Assembly (NCBI GenBank): GCA_017462985.1
Contig: JAFTQB010000013.1
Coordinates: forward strand, 1 to 64,000
DNA: 64,000 bases
Source of the DNA: Clostridia bacterium
Lineage (GTDB): Bacteria; Bacillota; Clostridia; Christensenellales; Borkfalkiaceae
Direction: 5' to 3'
Below the pieces are notes generated by a model, which saw only the letters and a list, made by a program, of their open reading frames with translations, had not been told where the DNA came from and made no database searches. Numbering within the stretch: the first letter of the stretch is position 1; the number at the start of each line of letters is the position of its first letter. A program made the translations under genes and the position numbers. Shown piece by piece: positions 44,172 through 53,500 of this stretch.

Positions 44172-44200
44172 TTGCAAAAATCGTTTTGGCGTGGTATAAT
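44172..44200 (+). promoter_or_regulatory. promoter of the rimP-nusA-infB operon
   Basis: TTGCAA (44172-44177), a 17-base spacer and TATAAT (44195-44200). An inverted repeat CGTCAAAAC/GTTTTGGCG (44161-44169 with 44183-44191, one G-T pair) brackets the -35 and could be an operator or a weak terminator of the upstream gene. Confidence 0.75.
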
Positions 44201-44225
44201 AAGAATACTTAATAATGATTAGATT

Positions 44226-44254
44226 ATTGAGAGTGGTTTGTAGCCACTCTCAAT
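44226..44254 (+). promoter_or_regulatory. 11-bp leader hairpin upstream of rimP
   Basis: ATTGAGAGTGG (44226-44236) pairs perfectly with CCACTCTCAAT (44244-44254) around a 7-base loop in the 5' leader, 23 bases before the rimP start. There is no T-run, so it is a leader structure and not a terminator. Similar GAGAGTGG-type hairpins occur ahead of rimP in other Firmicutes as far as I recall; a regulatory or RNA-stability role is possible. Confidence 0.6.
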
Positions 44255-44277
44255 CGTCTTATATGGGGTAAAAAACA

Positions 44278-44754
44278 GTGAAAGTAATGTCAATCGAAGA
44301 AATCCAAGCTTGCTTGCAGCCAATCGCAGACGAAATGAAGATCGCGATCGTGGAAGTGGAATTCAAGCAGGGCAGAGAGCCCGCGCTCACCGTATATATC
44401 GATACGGAAACGGGGGTGGACCTCAACACCTGCGAGGCGTTCCACCGCGCGATTGATCCCGCGCTTGACGAGCTAGATCCCACCTTTGGCGCGCCGTATA
44501 CGCTCAACGTTTCCAGCCCCGGGCTGGATCGGCCGTTGAAAACGGAGCGGGATTTTCAAAAATGTATGGGCAAAAAGGTAGAGATCAAGCTGTTCGCGCC
44601 TTTAAAAGGCAAGAAGTTTTTTGAAGCGACGCTCACCGCCTACGACGGGAATTGCGTTACGGTGGAGCTTGGCGGCGAGAGTTTGAAATTGGAACTGAGC
44701 CGTATTGCGAAGATCAACCGCGCGATCGAATTTGATTTTACGGAAGAAAATTAA
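44278..44754 (+). CDS. rimP: ribosome maturation factor RimP
   Basis: A 158-residue 30S assembly factor. It has an N-terminal alpha/beta domain with VEVEFKQGREPALTVYIDTETGV, the signature LNVSSPGLDRPLKTERDF near residue 80, and a C-terminal Sm-like barrel. GTG 44278 is used, after TGGGGT. An internal ATG at 44287 is too far from the RBS. It is the first gene of the classic rimP-nusA-rnpM-ylxQ-infB-rbfA cluster. Confidence 0.93.
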   Translation: MKVMSIEEIQACLQPIADEMKIAIVEVEFKQGREPALTVYIDTETGVDLNTCEAFHRAIDPALDELDPTFGAPYTLNVSSPGLDRPLKTERDFQKCMGKKVEIKLFAPLKGKKFFEATLTAYDGNCVTVELGGESLKLELSRIAKINRAIEFDFTEEN

Positions 44755-44789
44755 AGAAAAAAATTGAAGGATTCAATAGGAGATAAATC

Positions 44790-45908
44790 ATGGAAAACAA
44801 GGAATTTTTTGCGGCACTTACCGACCTCGTAAGAGAAAAAGGCATCAGTGAAGAAGCGTTTTTGGAAACGTTGAAAAACGCTTTGGCGTCCGCGTACAAA
44901 AAGCAATTCGACGGCGGCGCGGATATCGTCGTGGATATCGACGCAGAAGCGGGCACTATCTCTTTCAAGGCGTTGAAGTACGTCGTGGAGGAAGTAACGG
45001 ATAAAGATAAGGAAATTTCTTTGGAGGACGCGCAGGAGCTTGATCCCACGCATCAAGTGGGCGACGTGATCGAACGCGTGTTCGTGCCCAAGAATTTCGG
45101 GCGTATCGCGGCGCAAACGGCAAAGCAGGTCATTTTGCAAAAGCTGCACGAAGCGGAAAGAGACAACACCTTCTCGGCGTTCTCGGATAAAGAGGGCGAG
45201 CTGATGGTGGGTACGATCCGCAAGATCGACGAAAGAAACGTGTACGTAGAGCTTGGCGATAAAAAGATCGAAGGCGTTATGCCCCCGCAGGACAGAGTGC
45301 CTACCGAAAGATACGTCGTCGGCGATAAGATCAAAGTATTTGTAAAGCGCGTGAAAAACAGCGGTAAAAATTCGCAGATCGTCGTTTCGAGAACGGCGCC
45401 CGGATTGGTGAGAAAGCTCTTTGAAGAACAGGTTCCCGAAATTGCGCAAGGAATCGTAGAGATCAAGGAAGTGGCGCGTGAAGCGGGTCATAGAACGAAG
45501 ATTGCGATCTTCTCGAACGACGCTCGCGTAGACGCCGTGGGCGCGTGCGTAGGGAATAGAGGCGCGCGCGTGAACGCCGTTGTGGAAGAGCTCGGCGGCG
45601 AAAAGATCGATATTATCCTTTGGGACGAAAATCCCTTGGCGTTTATTTTTAAGGCGCTTTCGCCCGCTACGGTCAATTCCGTAACCATTCGCGGCGAAAG
45701 AAGCGCGATGGCGGTCGTTCCCGACGATAAGCTTTCGCTTGCGATCGGTCGCGACGGACAAAACGCGCGCTTGGCGGCGAGATTGACAGGCTGGAAGATC
45801 GATGTGAAGAGCGCGAGCTCGCCCGAAGCGATGGCGGCGGTTGCGGAAGCGGAAGCAGAAGCGGCGTTGGAAGAAGAGGAAGAATTCGAAGGAGAAGCGC
45901 AAGAATAA
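44790..45908 (+). CDS. nusA: transcription termination/antitermination factor NusA
   Basis: A 372-residue RNA polymerase-associated factor. The order is the NTD (1-125, FFAALTDLVREKGISEEAF), S1 (about 135-200, GTIRKIDERNVYVELG), KH1 and KH2 (about 205-345, including CVGNRGARVNAVVEELGGEKIDI and LAIGRDGQNARLAARLTGWKID). The C-terminal acidic tail (EEEEEFEGEAQE) is short, as in Firmicutes. Its stop overlaps the next start by one base. Confidence 0.95.
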   Translation: MENKEFFAALTDLVREKGISEEAFLETLKNALASAYKKQFDGGADIVVDIDAEAGTISFKALKYVVEEVTDKDKEISLEDAQELDPTHQVGDVIERVFVPKNFGRIAAQTAKQVILQKLHEAERDNTFSAFSDKEGELMVGTIRKIDERNVYVELGDKKIEGVMPPQDRVPTERYVVGDKIKVFVKRVKNSGKNSQIVVSRTAPGLVRKLFEEQVPEIAQGIVEIKEVAREAGHRTKIAIFSNDARVDAVGACVGNRGARVNAVVEELGGEKIDIILWDENPLAFIFKALSPATVNSVTIRGERSAMAVVPDDKLSLAIGRDGQNARLAARLTGWKIDVKSASSPEAMAAVAEAEAEAALEEEEEFEGEAQE

Positions 45909-46168
45909 TGGCGAAAGGAAAGATCCCCCTGCGAATGTGTATCGCTTGCCGCGAGATGAAGCCGAAAAAGGAAATGCTTCGCGTGGTGAGAAATGCGGAA
46001 GGGGAAATTTATCCCGATCCTACGGGGAAAGCGCCCGGGCGCGGCGCGTATATTTGTCAAAGCGAGGAATGTAGGCAAAAATTGCAAAGCAAGAAGCTTT
46101 TGCACAAAGCCTTTTCCACCGCCGTAGACGGCAGCGTGTACGAGGGGATCGACGGAGGGAAGCAGTGA
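45908..46168 (+). CDS. rnpM: RNase P modulator RnpM (YlxR family)
   Basis: An 86-residue DUF448/YlxR protein; the B. subtilis homologue binds and inhibits RNase P RNA. Family marks are RMCIACREMKPKKEMLRVVR, the KAPGRGAYIC motif and a basic helix. It sits in the nusA-infB gap as usual and overlaps both neighbours by a few bases. Confidence 0.9.
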   Translation: MAKGKIPLRMCIACREMKPKKEMLRVVRNAEGEIYPDPTGKAPGRGAYICQSEECRQKLQSKKLLHKAFSTAVDGSVYEGIDGGKQ

Positions 46169-46518
46169 ATCATAAGCTTGTTTCTTATCTCGGCTTTTGT
46201 GTTCGTTCGGGAAAGATCGTTTACGGGGTAGACGATATCGAACAACAACGAAAAGGCGTGTATTTGCTGCTCATGGATCGATCGATGGGCGAAAGCTCGC
46301 AAAAGACGGTAAAAAAAGCGCAAGAAAAATTTTCCTGTCCGCTCATTGCCTTGCCGCAAGGTGCGTTGGGGGAATTATTGCATAAGCCCGCCGTAAAAGC
46401 GGTGGCGATCAAAGAAAAAAATCTCGCGGCGGCGATCGTAGAAGTTGCGGGAAAGGAAACGGATTTCAACGTATCTATTGGAGGGAACGATAGAACCTAT
46501 GGCGAAGAAAGATTATAA
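46165..46518 (+). CDS. ylxQ: L7Ae-like ribosomal protein YlxQ
   Basis: A 117-residue RNA-binding protein of the L7Ae/L30e/Gadd45 fold (YSYLGFCVRSGK-type start, KIVYGVDDIEQQ, KEKNLAAAIVE). It is thought to bind kink-turn-like RNA; the exact role is not established. GTG 46165 overlaps the rnpM stop (GTGA), with GGAGGG upstream. The end overlaps the infB start region by 20 bases. Confidence 0.85.
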   Translation: MNHKLVSYLGFCVRSGKIVYGVDDIEQQRKGVYLLLMDRSMGESSQKTVKKAQEKFSCPLIALPQGALGELLHKPAVKAVAIKEKNLAAAIVEVAGKETDFNVSIGGNDRTYGEERL

Positions 46519-49105
46519 AAACATAGAAAAGATCAACGATTTATTGGACGATAAGCAGCTCGGTCAGCTGCATAAACGCCTTTCCGCTACGGAAAAGAGT
46601 CTTTCGGAAATTATCAAAAAGCTTACCGCATTGGAAACGCAACGCGCCGAGCGCGAAGCGCAGGAAGCCGCGGAAGCGGCGGCGCGCGCCGAAGCGGAAC
46701 GCTTAGCCGAAGAAGCGGCGAGAGCGGCGGAAGAAGCCGCCGCGGAAAGCGAGCGCGAACAAACGGCGGAAACCGTGGAAGAAACCGCGATAGAAACGGT
46801 GGAGACGGTAGAAACGGTAGAAACGAAGACTGCCCCCGAAACGTCGGAAACGGAGAATACTATGGAAGCGCAGGAAGAGAGCACGGTGAAAACTTACGTG
46901 CCCGAAACCAAGCCCGCAGGGCCTCGCGCGCCGAGATATTTCAGAAACGGTCAGGAACAGGGCGTATACGTAGCAAAACCGGGAACGGAAAACAATTCCA
47001 CGGCCACCACTTACCGCCCCCGTCAGCAAGGGGAAAGACCTGCGCGCCCGCAAGGCGACAGACCCGCGCGGCAGGAAAGAGGCGGCGCAACGGGATCTCG
47101 TCCTGCCCGTCCGCAAGGCGGCGTATCGGCAGGCGCGACGGCAACGCCCGTATCGCATAGAGATACCAAGCAAGCGCCCGCAAAGAAAAAGACTTATACC
47201 GAAAAAACTTATACCGAAAAACGCCCTGTTTCCAAGCGTACGCTCGTGCGTCAGCAGGGAATGACGGTGGAGGATTTCGACGAGGATAAGACGGGTTACA
47301 GAAAGGTGCGTTTGCCCAAAAAACAAAAGCACCAAGAAATTCAAACGATCAAGATTGAACACGCCGTCGTTACTACGGAAGATATTCCTTTGAAAGTCCT
47401 TTCGGAAAAATTGGGCGTTACGGCAGTGGAAATTTCCAAGCGCCTGTTTAAAATGGGCATTATGAAAGGCATTAACGACAGTATCGATTACGAAAACGCG
47501 GCTCTTTTGGCGGCGGATATGGAAATCGATCTGGAATACAAGCCCGAAAAAACGGCGGAGGACGTATTGCAAGAAAACGTTACCGAGGAAGACGCTTCCA
47601 AGTTGGTGTTGCGCGCTCCCGTCGTTACCGTTATGGGGCACGTCGATCACGGTAAAACCTCGCTGTTGGATAAGATCCGTTCGACGAGCGTAACGAGCGG
47701 CGAAGCGGGCGGAATTACGCAGAGCATCGGTGCGTACACGGTTACGGCAAAAGGCAAACAGATCACCTTTATCGATACTCCTGGGCACGCGGCGTTCACG
47801 GCGATGCGTGCGCGCGGCGCGCAGGTAACGGATATCGTTATTCTCGTGGTTGCCGCCGACGACGGGATCATGCCGCAAACGATCGAAGCGATCAATCACG
47901 CGAAGTCGGCAAACGTGCCGATCATCGTGGCGATGAACAAGATGGATAAACACGAGATCAATCCCGACAGAGTGAAGCAGGGCTTGATCGAAAACAACCT
48001 CGTGCCCGAAGAATGGGGCGGCGATACCATGATCGTTCCCGTATCCGCAAAGACGGGCATGGGCATCGACGAACTCCTCGACGCGGTAAACCTCGTTGCG
48101 GAAATGCAAGAACTCAAAGCAAACCCCGACCGTCAGGCGAAAGGTACGATCATCGAAGCGAAGCTGGATAAGGGCAAGGGGCCTGTGGCGAGCATTATCG
48201 TACAAACGGGTACGCTCAGAACGGGCGATCATATCTTATCGGGTACGACGATGGGGCGCGTGCGCGCAATGTTCGACGACAAGGGCCGCGCGGTGAAAGC
48301 GGCAGGTCCGTCCATGGCGGTTTCGGTGCTTGGCTTTGAAGAAGTGCCCTCGGCGGGGGATAGCATTATCGCCGTTGATCAGGCGCTGATGAAGCAGGTA
48401 TTGGAAGAAAGAAAGAACAAGGAACGCGAGAGCATGATCCGTCAACAAAGCCGCGTAACGCTCGACGACGTATTCGCGCAGGTAGAGGAAGGCAAGATGA
48501 AGAACCTCAACCTCATCGTGAAAGGCGACGTGCAAGGTAGCGTGGAAGCGGTGAAGCAGTCGTTGGAAAAGATTTCCAACGAAGAAGTTCGTATCAAGGT
48601 CATTCACGCGGCGGCGGGTGCGATCAACGAAAGCGATATCATGCTTGCAGACAGCGCGAACGCGATCGTTATCGGCTTCAACGTGCGCCCTGATACCAAA
48701 GCGAAAAAGCTTGCGGAATCTTCCAAGGTGGACGTTCGTTCTTACCGTATTATTTACGAGCTTTTGGACGATATGGAAGCGGCACTCAAAGGGATGCTTG
48801 CGCCCAAGCTTCGCGAAATTCTCACAGGTAAATGCGAGGTGCGCCAAACGTTCAATATTTCTGGCGTGGGTACGATTGCGGGCTGTTACGTTACGGACGG
48901 CAAGATCGTGCGCGGCGGCAAGCTGCGTATCTATCGCGAGGATATTATGATCTGCGAAGGCGGCGTGAAACAGCTCAAACGCTTCAAAGACGACGTGAAA
49001 GAAGTGGCGTACGGTTTTGAATGCGGTTGCGCGATCGACGGCTTCAACGAAATTCGCATTGGCGATATCATCGAATGTTATATCACCGAGGAGATCAAGG
49101 CGTAA
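46499..49105 (+). CDS. infB: translation initiation factor IF-2
   Basis: An 868-residue GTPase that places initiator tRNA on the 30S subunit. The N-terminal ~290 residues are Ala/Glu-rich coiled coil followed by Pro/Arg/Gln-rich low-complexity sequence ([17 protein letters not shown]). The conserved IF2 N-domain follows, then the G domain with GHVDHGKTS (about 380), DTPGHAAF and NKMD, then domains II-IV ending ECYITEE. ATG 46499 follows TTGGAGGG. A longer frame from 46445 lies in ylxQ. Confidence 0.96.
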   Translation: MAKKDYKNIEKINDLLDDKQLGQLHKRLSATEKSLSEIIKKLTALETQRAEREAQEAAEAAARAEAERLAEEAARAAEEAAAESEREQTAETVEETAIETVETVETVETKTAPETSETENTMEAQEESTVKTYVPETKPAGPRAPRYFRNGQEQGVYVAKPGTENNSTATTYRPRQQGERPARPQGDRPARQERGGATGSRPARPQGGVSAGATATPVSHRDTKQAPAKKKTYTEKTYTEKRPVSKRTLVRQQGMTVEDFDEDKTGYRKVRLPKKQKHQEIQTIKIEHAVVTTEDIPLKVLSEKLGVTAVEISKRLFKMGIMKGINDSIDYENAALLAADMEIDLEYKPEKTAEDVLQENVTEEDASKLVLRAPVVTVMGHVDHGKTSLLDKIRSTSVTSGEAGGITQSIGAYTVTAKGKQITFIDTPGHAAFTAMRARGAQVTDIVILVVAADDGIMPQTIEAINHAKSANVPIIVAMNKMDKHEINPDRVKQGLIENNLVPEEWGGDTMIVPVSAKTGMGIDELLDAVNLVAEMQELKANPDRQAKGTIIEAKLDKGKGPVASIIVQTGTLRTGDHILSGTTMGRVRAMFDDKGRAVKAAGPSMAVSVLGFEEVPSAGDSIIAVDQALMKQVLEERKNKERESMIRQQSRVTLDDVFAQVEEGKMKNLNLIVKGDVQGSVEAVKQSLEKISNEEVRIKVIHAAAGAINESDIMLADSANAIVIGFNVRPDTKAKKLAESSKVDVRSYRIIYELLDDMEAALKGMLAPKLREILTGKCEVRQTFNISGVGTIAGCYVTDGKIVRGGKLRIYREDIMICEGGVKQLKRFKDDVKEVAYGFECGCAIDGFNEIRIGDIIECYITEEIKA

Positions 49106-49491
49106 TGAAAACTTCGAGGACTTCCCGTTTAAACGGCGAATATCAAAAAGAAATCAGCGAGATTTTACGGAAGTTAAAGGATAGAGACCCCGATTTGAAA
49201 GGGATCGTGTCCGTTACGGAAGCGGACGTTGCGCCCGATTTGAAAACGGCGAAAATTTATATCAGCATCTACGCAAAGAGCGAGGAAGAAAAACTTCGCT
49301 CTTTCGAGGTTATTCAAGAAAACGCAGGGTATATCCGCCACGAGCTTTCGCAGGTGATGCGGATGCGCACCGTGCCCGCGCTCACCTTCCTTTGGGACGG
49401 GAGTATGACTTACGGCGCGAAAATGGACGAACTTTTCAGAAAAATCCGTGAAAATTCCCCTTCGCAACAGGCGGGGGACGACGAGGAATAA
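49105..49491 (+). CDS. rbfA: 30S ribosome-binding factor RbfA
   Basis: A 128-residue cold-shock/30S maturation factor. It has the KH-like core: RTSRLNGEYQKEISEILRKL at the N-terminus, VSVTEADVAPDLKTAKIYIS, and the C-terminal RTVPALTFLWDGSMTYGAKM. ATG 49105 shares one base with the infB stop. The upstream in-frame extension is inside infB and was rejected. Confidence 0.93.
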   Translation: MKTSRTSRLNGEYQKEISEILRKLKDRDPDLKGIVSVTEADVAPDLKTAKIYISIYAKSEEEKLRSFEVIQENAGYIRHELSQVMRMRTVPALTFLWDGSMTYGAKMDELFRKIRENSPSQQAGDDEE

Positions 49492-49505
49492 AGGCAGGTA
49501 GAAAG

Positions 49506-50471
49506 GTGAACGCGACGTTACAAGAGATAGCGCAAAAATTAAAATCATCGAAAAGCGTGGCGATCTTTACGCATATGCGCCCCGACGGGGACGCTTACGG
49601 CTGTTCTTTGGCGCTTTCGTGCGCGTTGAGCGCGATCGGCGTGAAAAATTGCGTTTGCGTGGAAAGCGATTGCCCGTCTAATCTTGCGTTCGTGGAGGGA
49701 ATTGAGCGGGTCCTTAAAAAGCCCGCGTTTGAAGCGGAAATATATATTGCGCTCGATAGTGCGGACGAGGCGCGCCTTGGCGAACTCGCTTCCGTCTTTC
49801 GCGCAGGAACGAAGAAAAGGATCACGATCAATCTTGATCATCATATTTCCAACACCCGTTACGCCGAGTATAATTACATGCGCGAATGTGCGGCGAACTG
49901 TATGAACGTTTATGCGCTCATCTCGTACCTGGGTGCGCCGATGGATAAAATGACGGCGGAATATTTATTGATGGGCTTGCTCACCGATTCGGGGAATTTT
50001 TCTCACGATGACGTGGGGGAAGAGGCGTTGCTGATCGCGTCAAAGCTTGTTGCGGCGGGCGCGGATATCCGAAAGCTCAATTACGAGCTTTTCAAAAAAC
50101 AGCCCCGCGAGCGCGCGGCGCTGTATGCGGACGTGATGTCGAAAATGCGCTTTTATCACGACGGGCGTTTCGCCGTGATCGTGATCACGCAAGAGCAAAT
50201 GCAAAAGCACGGCGCGAATTACGGTATGACAGAGGGCTTCGTGGATTTTCCGCTCAACGTCGATACGGTGGAAGTAGCGGCTTCGCTGATGGAAATGAAA
50301 AAGGGGCAATACAAAATTTCCCTTCGTTCTAAAACGTATGCGGACGTCAACCAAGTGGCTTCCGTTTACGGCGGCGGCGGGCATATCCGCGCTTCGGGTT
50401 GTATGTTGTTCGGTGCGTTGGAAGAAGTGATCGATCGGCTTTCGTATACCGTTTCTCAATATTTGGAATAA
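49506..50471 (+). CDS. nrnA: bifunctional oligoribonuclease/PAP phosphatase NrnA (DHH family)
   Basis: A 321-residue DHH/DHHA1 phosphoesterase that degrades nanoRNA and dephosphorylates pAp. Metal-binding motifs are THMRPDGDAYG (about 22-32), ALDSAD, LDHHISN (DHH) and LTDSGNF. The DHHA1 end has YGGGGHIRASGC. GTG 49506 follows AGGTAGAAAG. It closes the infB operon, and a strong terminator follows. The usual next gene, truB, is not present here. Confidence 0.92.
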   Translation: MNATLQEIAQKLKSSKSVAIFTHMRPDGDAYGCSLALSCALSAIGVKNCVCVESDCPSNLAFVEGIERVLKKPAFEAEIYIALDSADEARLGELASVFRAGTKKRITINLDHHISNTRYAEYNYMRECAANCMNVYALISYLGAPMDKMTAEYLLMGLLTDSGNFSHDDVGEEALLIASKLVAAGADIRKLNYELFKKQPRERAALYADVMSKMRFYHDGRFAVIVITQEQMQKHGANYGMTEGFVDFPLNVDTVEVAASLMEMKKGQYKISLRSKTYADVNQVASVYGGGGHIRASGCMLFGALEEVIDRLSYTVSQYLE

Positions 50472-50479
50472 AAAAGAGG

Positions 50480-50517
50480 CGCTCCGTTTTCATTAAGTAA
50501 AACGGAGCGTTTTTTTT
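50480..50517 (+). terminator. intrinsic terminator of the rimP-nrnA operon
   Basis: An 11-bp perfect stem CGCTCCGTTTT/AAAACGGAGCG (50480-50490 with 50499-50509), an 8-base loop, then eight T. Confidence 0.93.
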
Positions 50518-50528
50518 ATCGTCCGCAC

Positions 50529-50557
50529 TTGATTTTTTTGCGTCGATTTGGTATAAT
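50529..50557 (+). promoter_or_regulatory. promoter of the DUF4011 helicase gene
   Basis: TTGATT (50529-50534), a 17-base spacer and TATAAT (50552-50557), 41 bases ahead of ATG 50599. Together with the terminator just upstream, it makes the helicase gene the start of a separate unit. Confidence 0.8.
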
Positions 50558-50598
50558 ATAAAAAAGTAACCCTTGCGCGGCTTGGATTGGAGTGCGGT

Positions 50599-53500
50599 AT
50601 GGCAGGAAAACAGAGAAAAATTGAAGAATTTATCACGCTGACGGCAGAGGCGAAAAAAACGGTATCTTACGTGGATTATTTCGCGCGCCGTCCGCTTTTT
50701 TATTCCTTGCAGATCAAAAACGACGGGGCGGTGGATATCGAGGGGCTTACGCTCAGCGTGCATAGCGAAAACGGGTTGACCGTGGATACGGTGAAAACGA
50801 TCGAAAAGCTCCCGTTTGAAAGCGCGGTGGAAGCGGAGATCGGCTGTATTCTTTCTCCCGTGTATTTCGCGCAGTTGGAAACGGCGGCGGAAAACGAGAT
50901 TTTCATTACGCTGAAAAAGGATAAAAAACTCATCGCGGAACTTTCCGTGCGCGTGCTCGCCTTGCCGTTCGATGATTGGGAAGGGCTTTCGGGGGATTTG
51001 GAGGGCTTGGCTTCCTTCGTGCGCCCGAAGCTTGCGGACTGTTCGCGGCTTGCCAAAGAAGCGGACGAGCAATTGAAAAAATGGTCGGCTGTGGGGGAAT
51101 TGGGCGGCTACGAGGGCAACGATAAAAATTTCGTGCGCCGCGCGATCGCCGCCGTGTTTGCAAGGTTGAGAAGCTACGCGTTCGAACGGGTGGAATGTGA
51201 TTGGACGGTTTCCGTTTGCGTGGGGGCAGGTACGAGATTATTGCACGAGAAACGCGCCACCGAGATAGAGGCGGCGTTGTTTGCGGCTTCCGTTTTAGAA
51301 CGCATGGGCTTTCATCCCGTGCTCGCGCTTGGGGAAAAGGACCTCGGCGTGGGCGTATGGTTGTACGAAAGCTGTTTTTTGGATACCGTTTCCGATGATA
51401 CCGAACGGATCGCGCAATATATTTCCGACGGGATCAATAATTTATCGTTCTTTGCTGTGGAAGATATTTTCGACGGAAAAAACGCCTCGTTCACCACTTC
51501 CGAAGCGCATTTTGCCGATAAGCTTTCGGCGGGACGCTATGAAAAATTCGTGGATATCCGTCGGCTTCGCATCGCCCGCGTATTGCCGTTGCCTTTGAAA
51601 CAGCAGGGCGCAAAGGGCATAGAGATTTTATCCGAACAGGATAGCGCGTTCGACGCCGCGCCCGAAGATTTTGCAAAGCGGAAAAATTTGCAGTTGGATA
51701 GCAAGCAAACGAAAAACAAGCAATGGGAAAGAAGATTGCTCGATCTTTCGTTAAAGAACGCGCTTTTGAATTTTTCGCCCGAGAAAAACGCCGTGCAGAT
51801 CGTCAGCGCGTCGGCGGACGCTACGCTCGCCGCGTTGGAAGCGCAGGGAGAATTGACGCTTGCGCCTGCGACGGGGGCTATTTTGTCGGCGAAAAACAGG
51901 CTCCGCTTCGGCGCAACGAGAGAATGTCAGCCCCAACGCGAGCTGATTGAATTGGAAAATACTACGGGTACGCTGAGGACCTACCTTGATAGCGAGGAGT
52001 TGGCGGAAATTGCGGGCAGATTGCAAAAGCGGGGCAAGGAGGCGGACGAAGAGAGCGGCACGAAGATATTATATCTTGCCATCGGGTTTTTAAAATGGCA
52101 GGAAAAAGAGGGGAAAGAAAAGTACGCGCCCCTTTTGTTGCAGCCTGTTTCGATCAAAAAACGCAAGGGAACGGCGAGCTTTTCCGTTGCGATCGATAGC
52201 GAAGAACCCGCCGTAAACGCAACGCTGTTCGAATATTTAAAGCAAGAATTCGATTTGGATATCCGCGGGCTTGACGGCGCGATCGAGGGGTTGAAGGCTT
52301 CCGAGATTTTCGCGATGATCCGCATGGAGATCGCCAAGCAAAAGGGTTGGGCGGTGTACGAGGACAGCTATTTGGCGGCGTTTTCGTTTGCGCGGTATCA
52401 AATGTGGCAGGATATACGCAAAAATATCGACGAATTTGCAAAAAATCCGTTGATCGCTTCCCTGCTTCAAAACCGTTCGCTGATTGACGACCGCTTGGAA
52501 TTGGAACAGAACGAGGACGAGAGCAAGCCCTCGCAGACCTTATTGCCGTTGCCCGCCGATTCTTCGCAATGGGAAGCGATCGCGCTTTCGCAAACGGGCA
52601 AGACGTTCGTGCTTCACGGACCTCCCGGCACGGGCAAATCGCAAACGATCACGAATATGATCGCTAACGCGCTGAACGAGGGCAAGCGCGTGCTTTTCGT
52701 CGCGGAAAAACAGGCGGCGCTTTCCGTTGTGAAAAAGCGTTTGGACGGGATCGGTCTGGGCGATTTTTGCTTGGAGCTTCATTCGAATAAAACGAACAAA
52801 TCGGAAGTGTTGCAAAAGCTGACGGCAACGCTTGCTTTGGCGGGCACGGAAAAGAACGTGCTGTACGTGGACGAAGCGGAAAAGCTGACGAGGCTGAGAA
52901 GCTCGCTCGCAGCGCCCGTGGCGGCGCTACACAAAAAACGCAGGCTGGGCGTTTCCGTTTACGAGGCGTTGCTTATCTGTTTGAAAAACAAGAACGCGCC
53001 CGAAATCATGAATATCGAAAGCACTTTCTACGACGGGCTGACGAAAGAAAAGATCGAACGTTACGAGGAGCTGATGATACAGGCGGCGGCAGCGGCGAAG
53101 GAATGCGGCGGCGTGCATAATTCCCCGTTTGCGAATATCAATTTAGCCGAATATTCGCCCGCGCTTGCCGATACGGTGTACTGTTCGGCGGAAGTCGTGG
53201 TGGCGGAAATTAAGCACCTTAAAAATTACGTCGCTCTCTTTTTGGAACTCTACCGTCAGCGCCTTAGCTCGTTCACGCGCAAGAAGCTCGACGCGGTATA
53301 TGCCGTGGCAAATCGCTTAAAGAGCGGATCGTTGGATAAATATTTTAAAGAGGACGAGCGGCAGTTGATCGCCTTTTACAACGCAAACCGCCGTTTGGAC
53401 GGCTTGCTTGCGGCGTATTATAAAAACTATCGAAATTTGATTAATCTTTCCCGCGAATATAAGTCTGTGGCAGTCTGGCTGGAAAAAGGCGGCGATGATT

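Noticed and set aside
12685..44200. Prophage or integrative element
   Set aside because: No integrase, phage structural, relaxase or att-like repeat was seen; content is metabolic.
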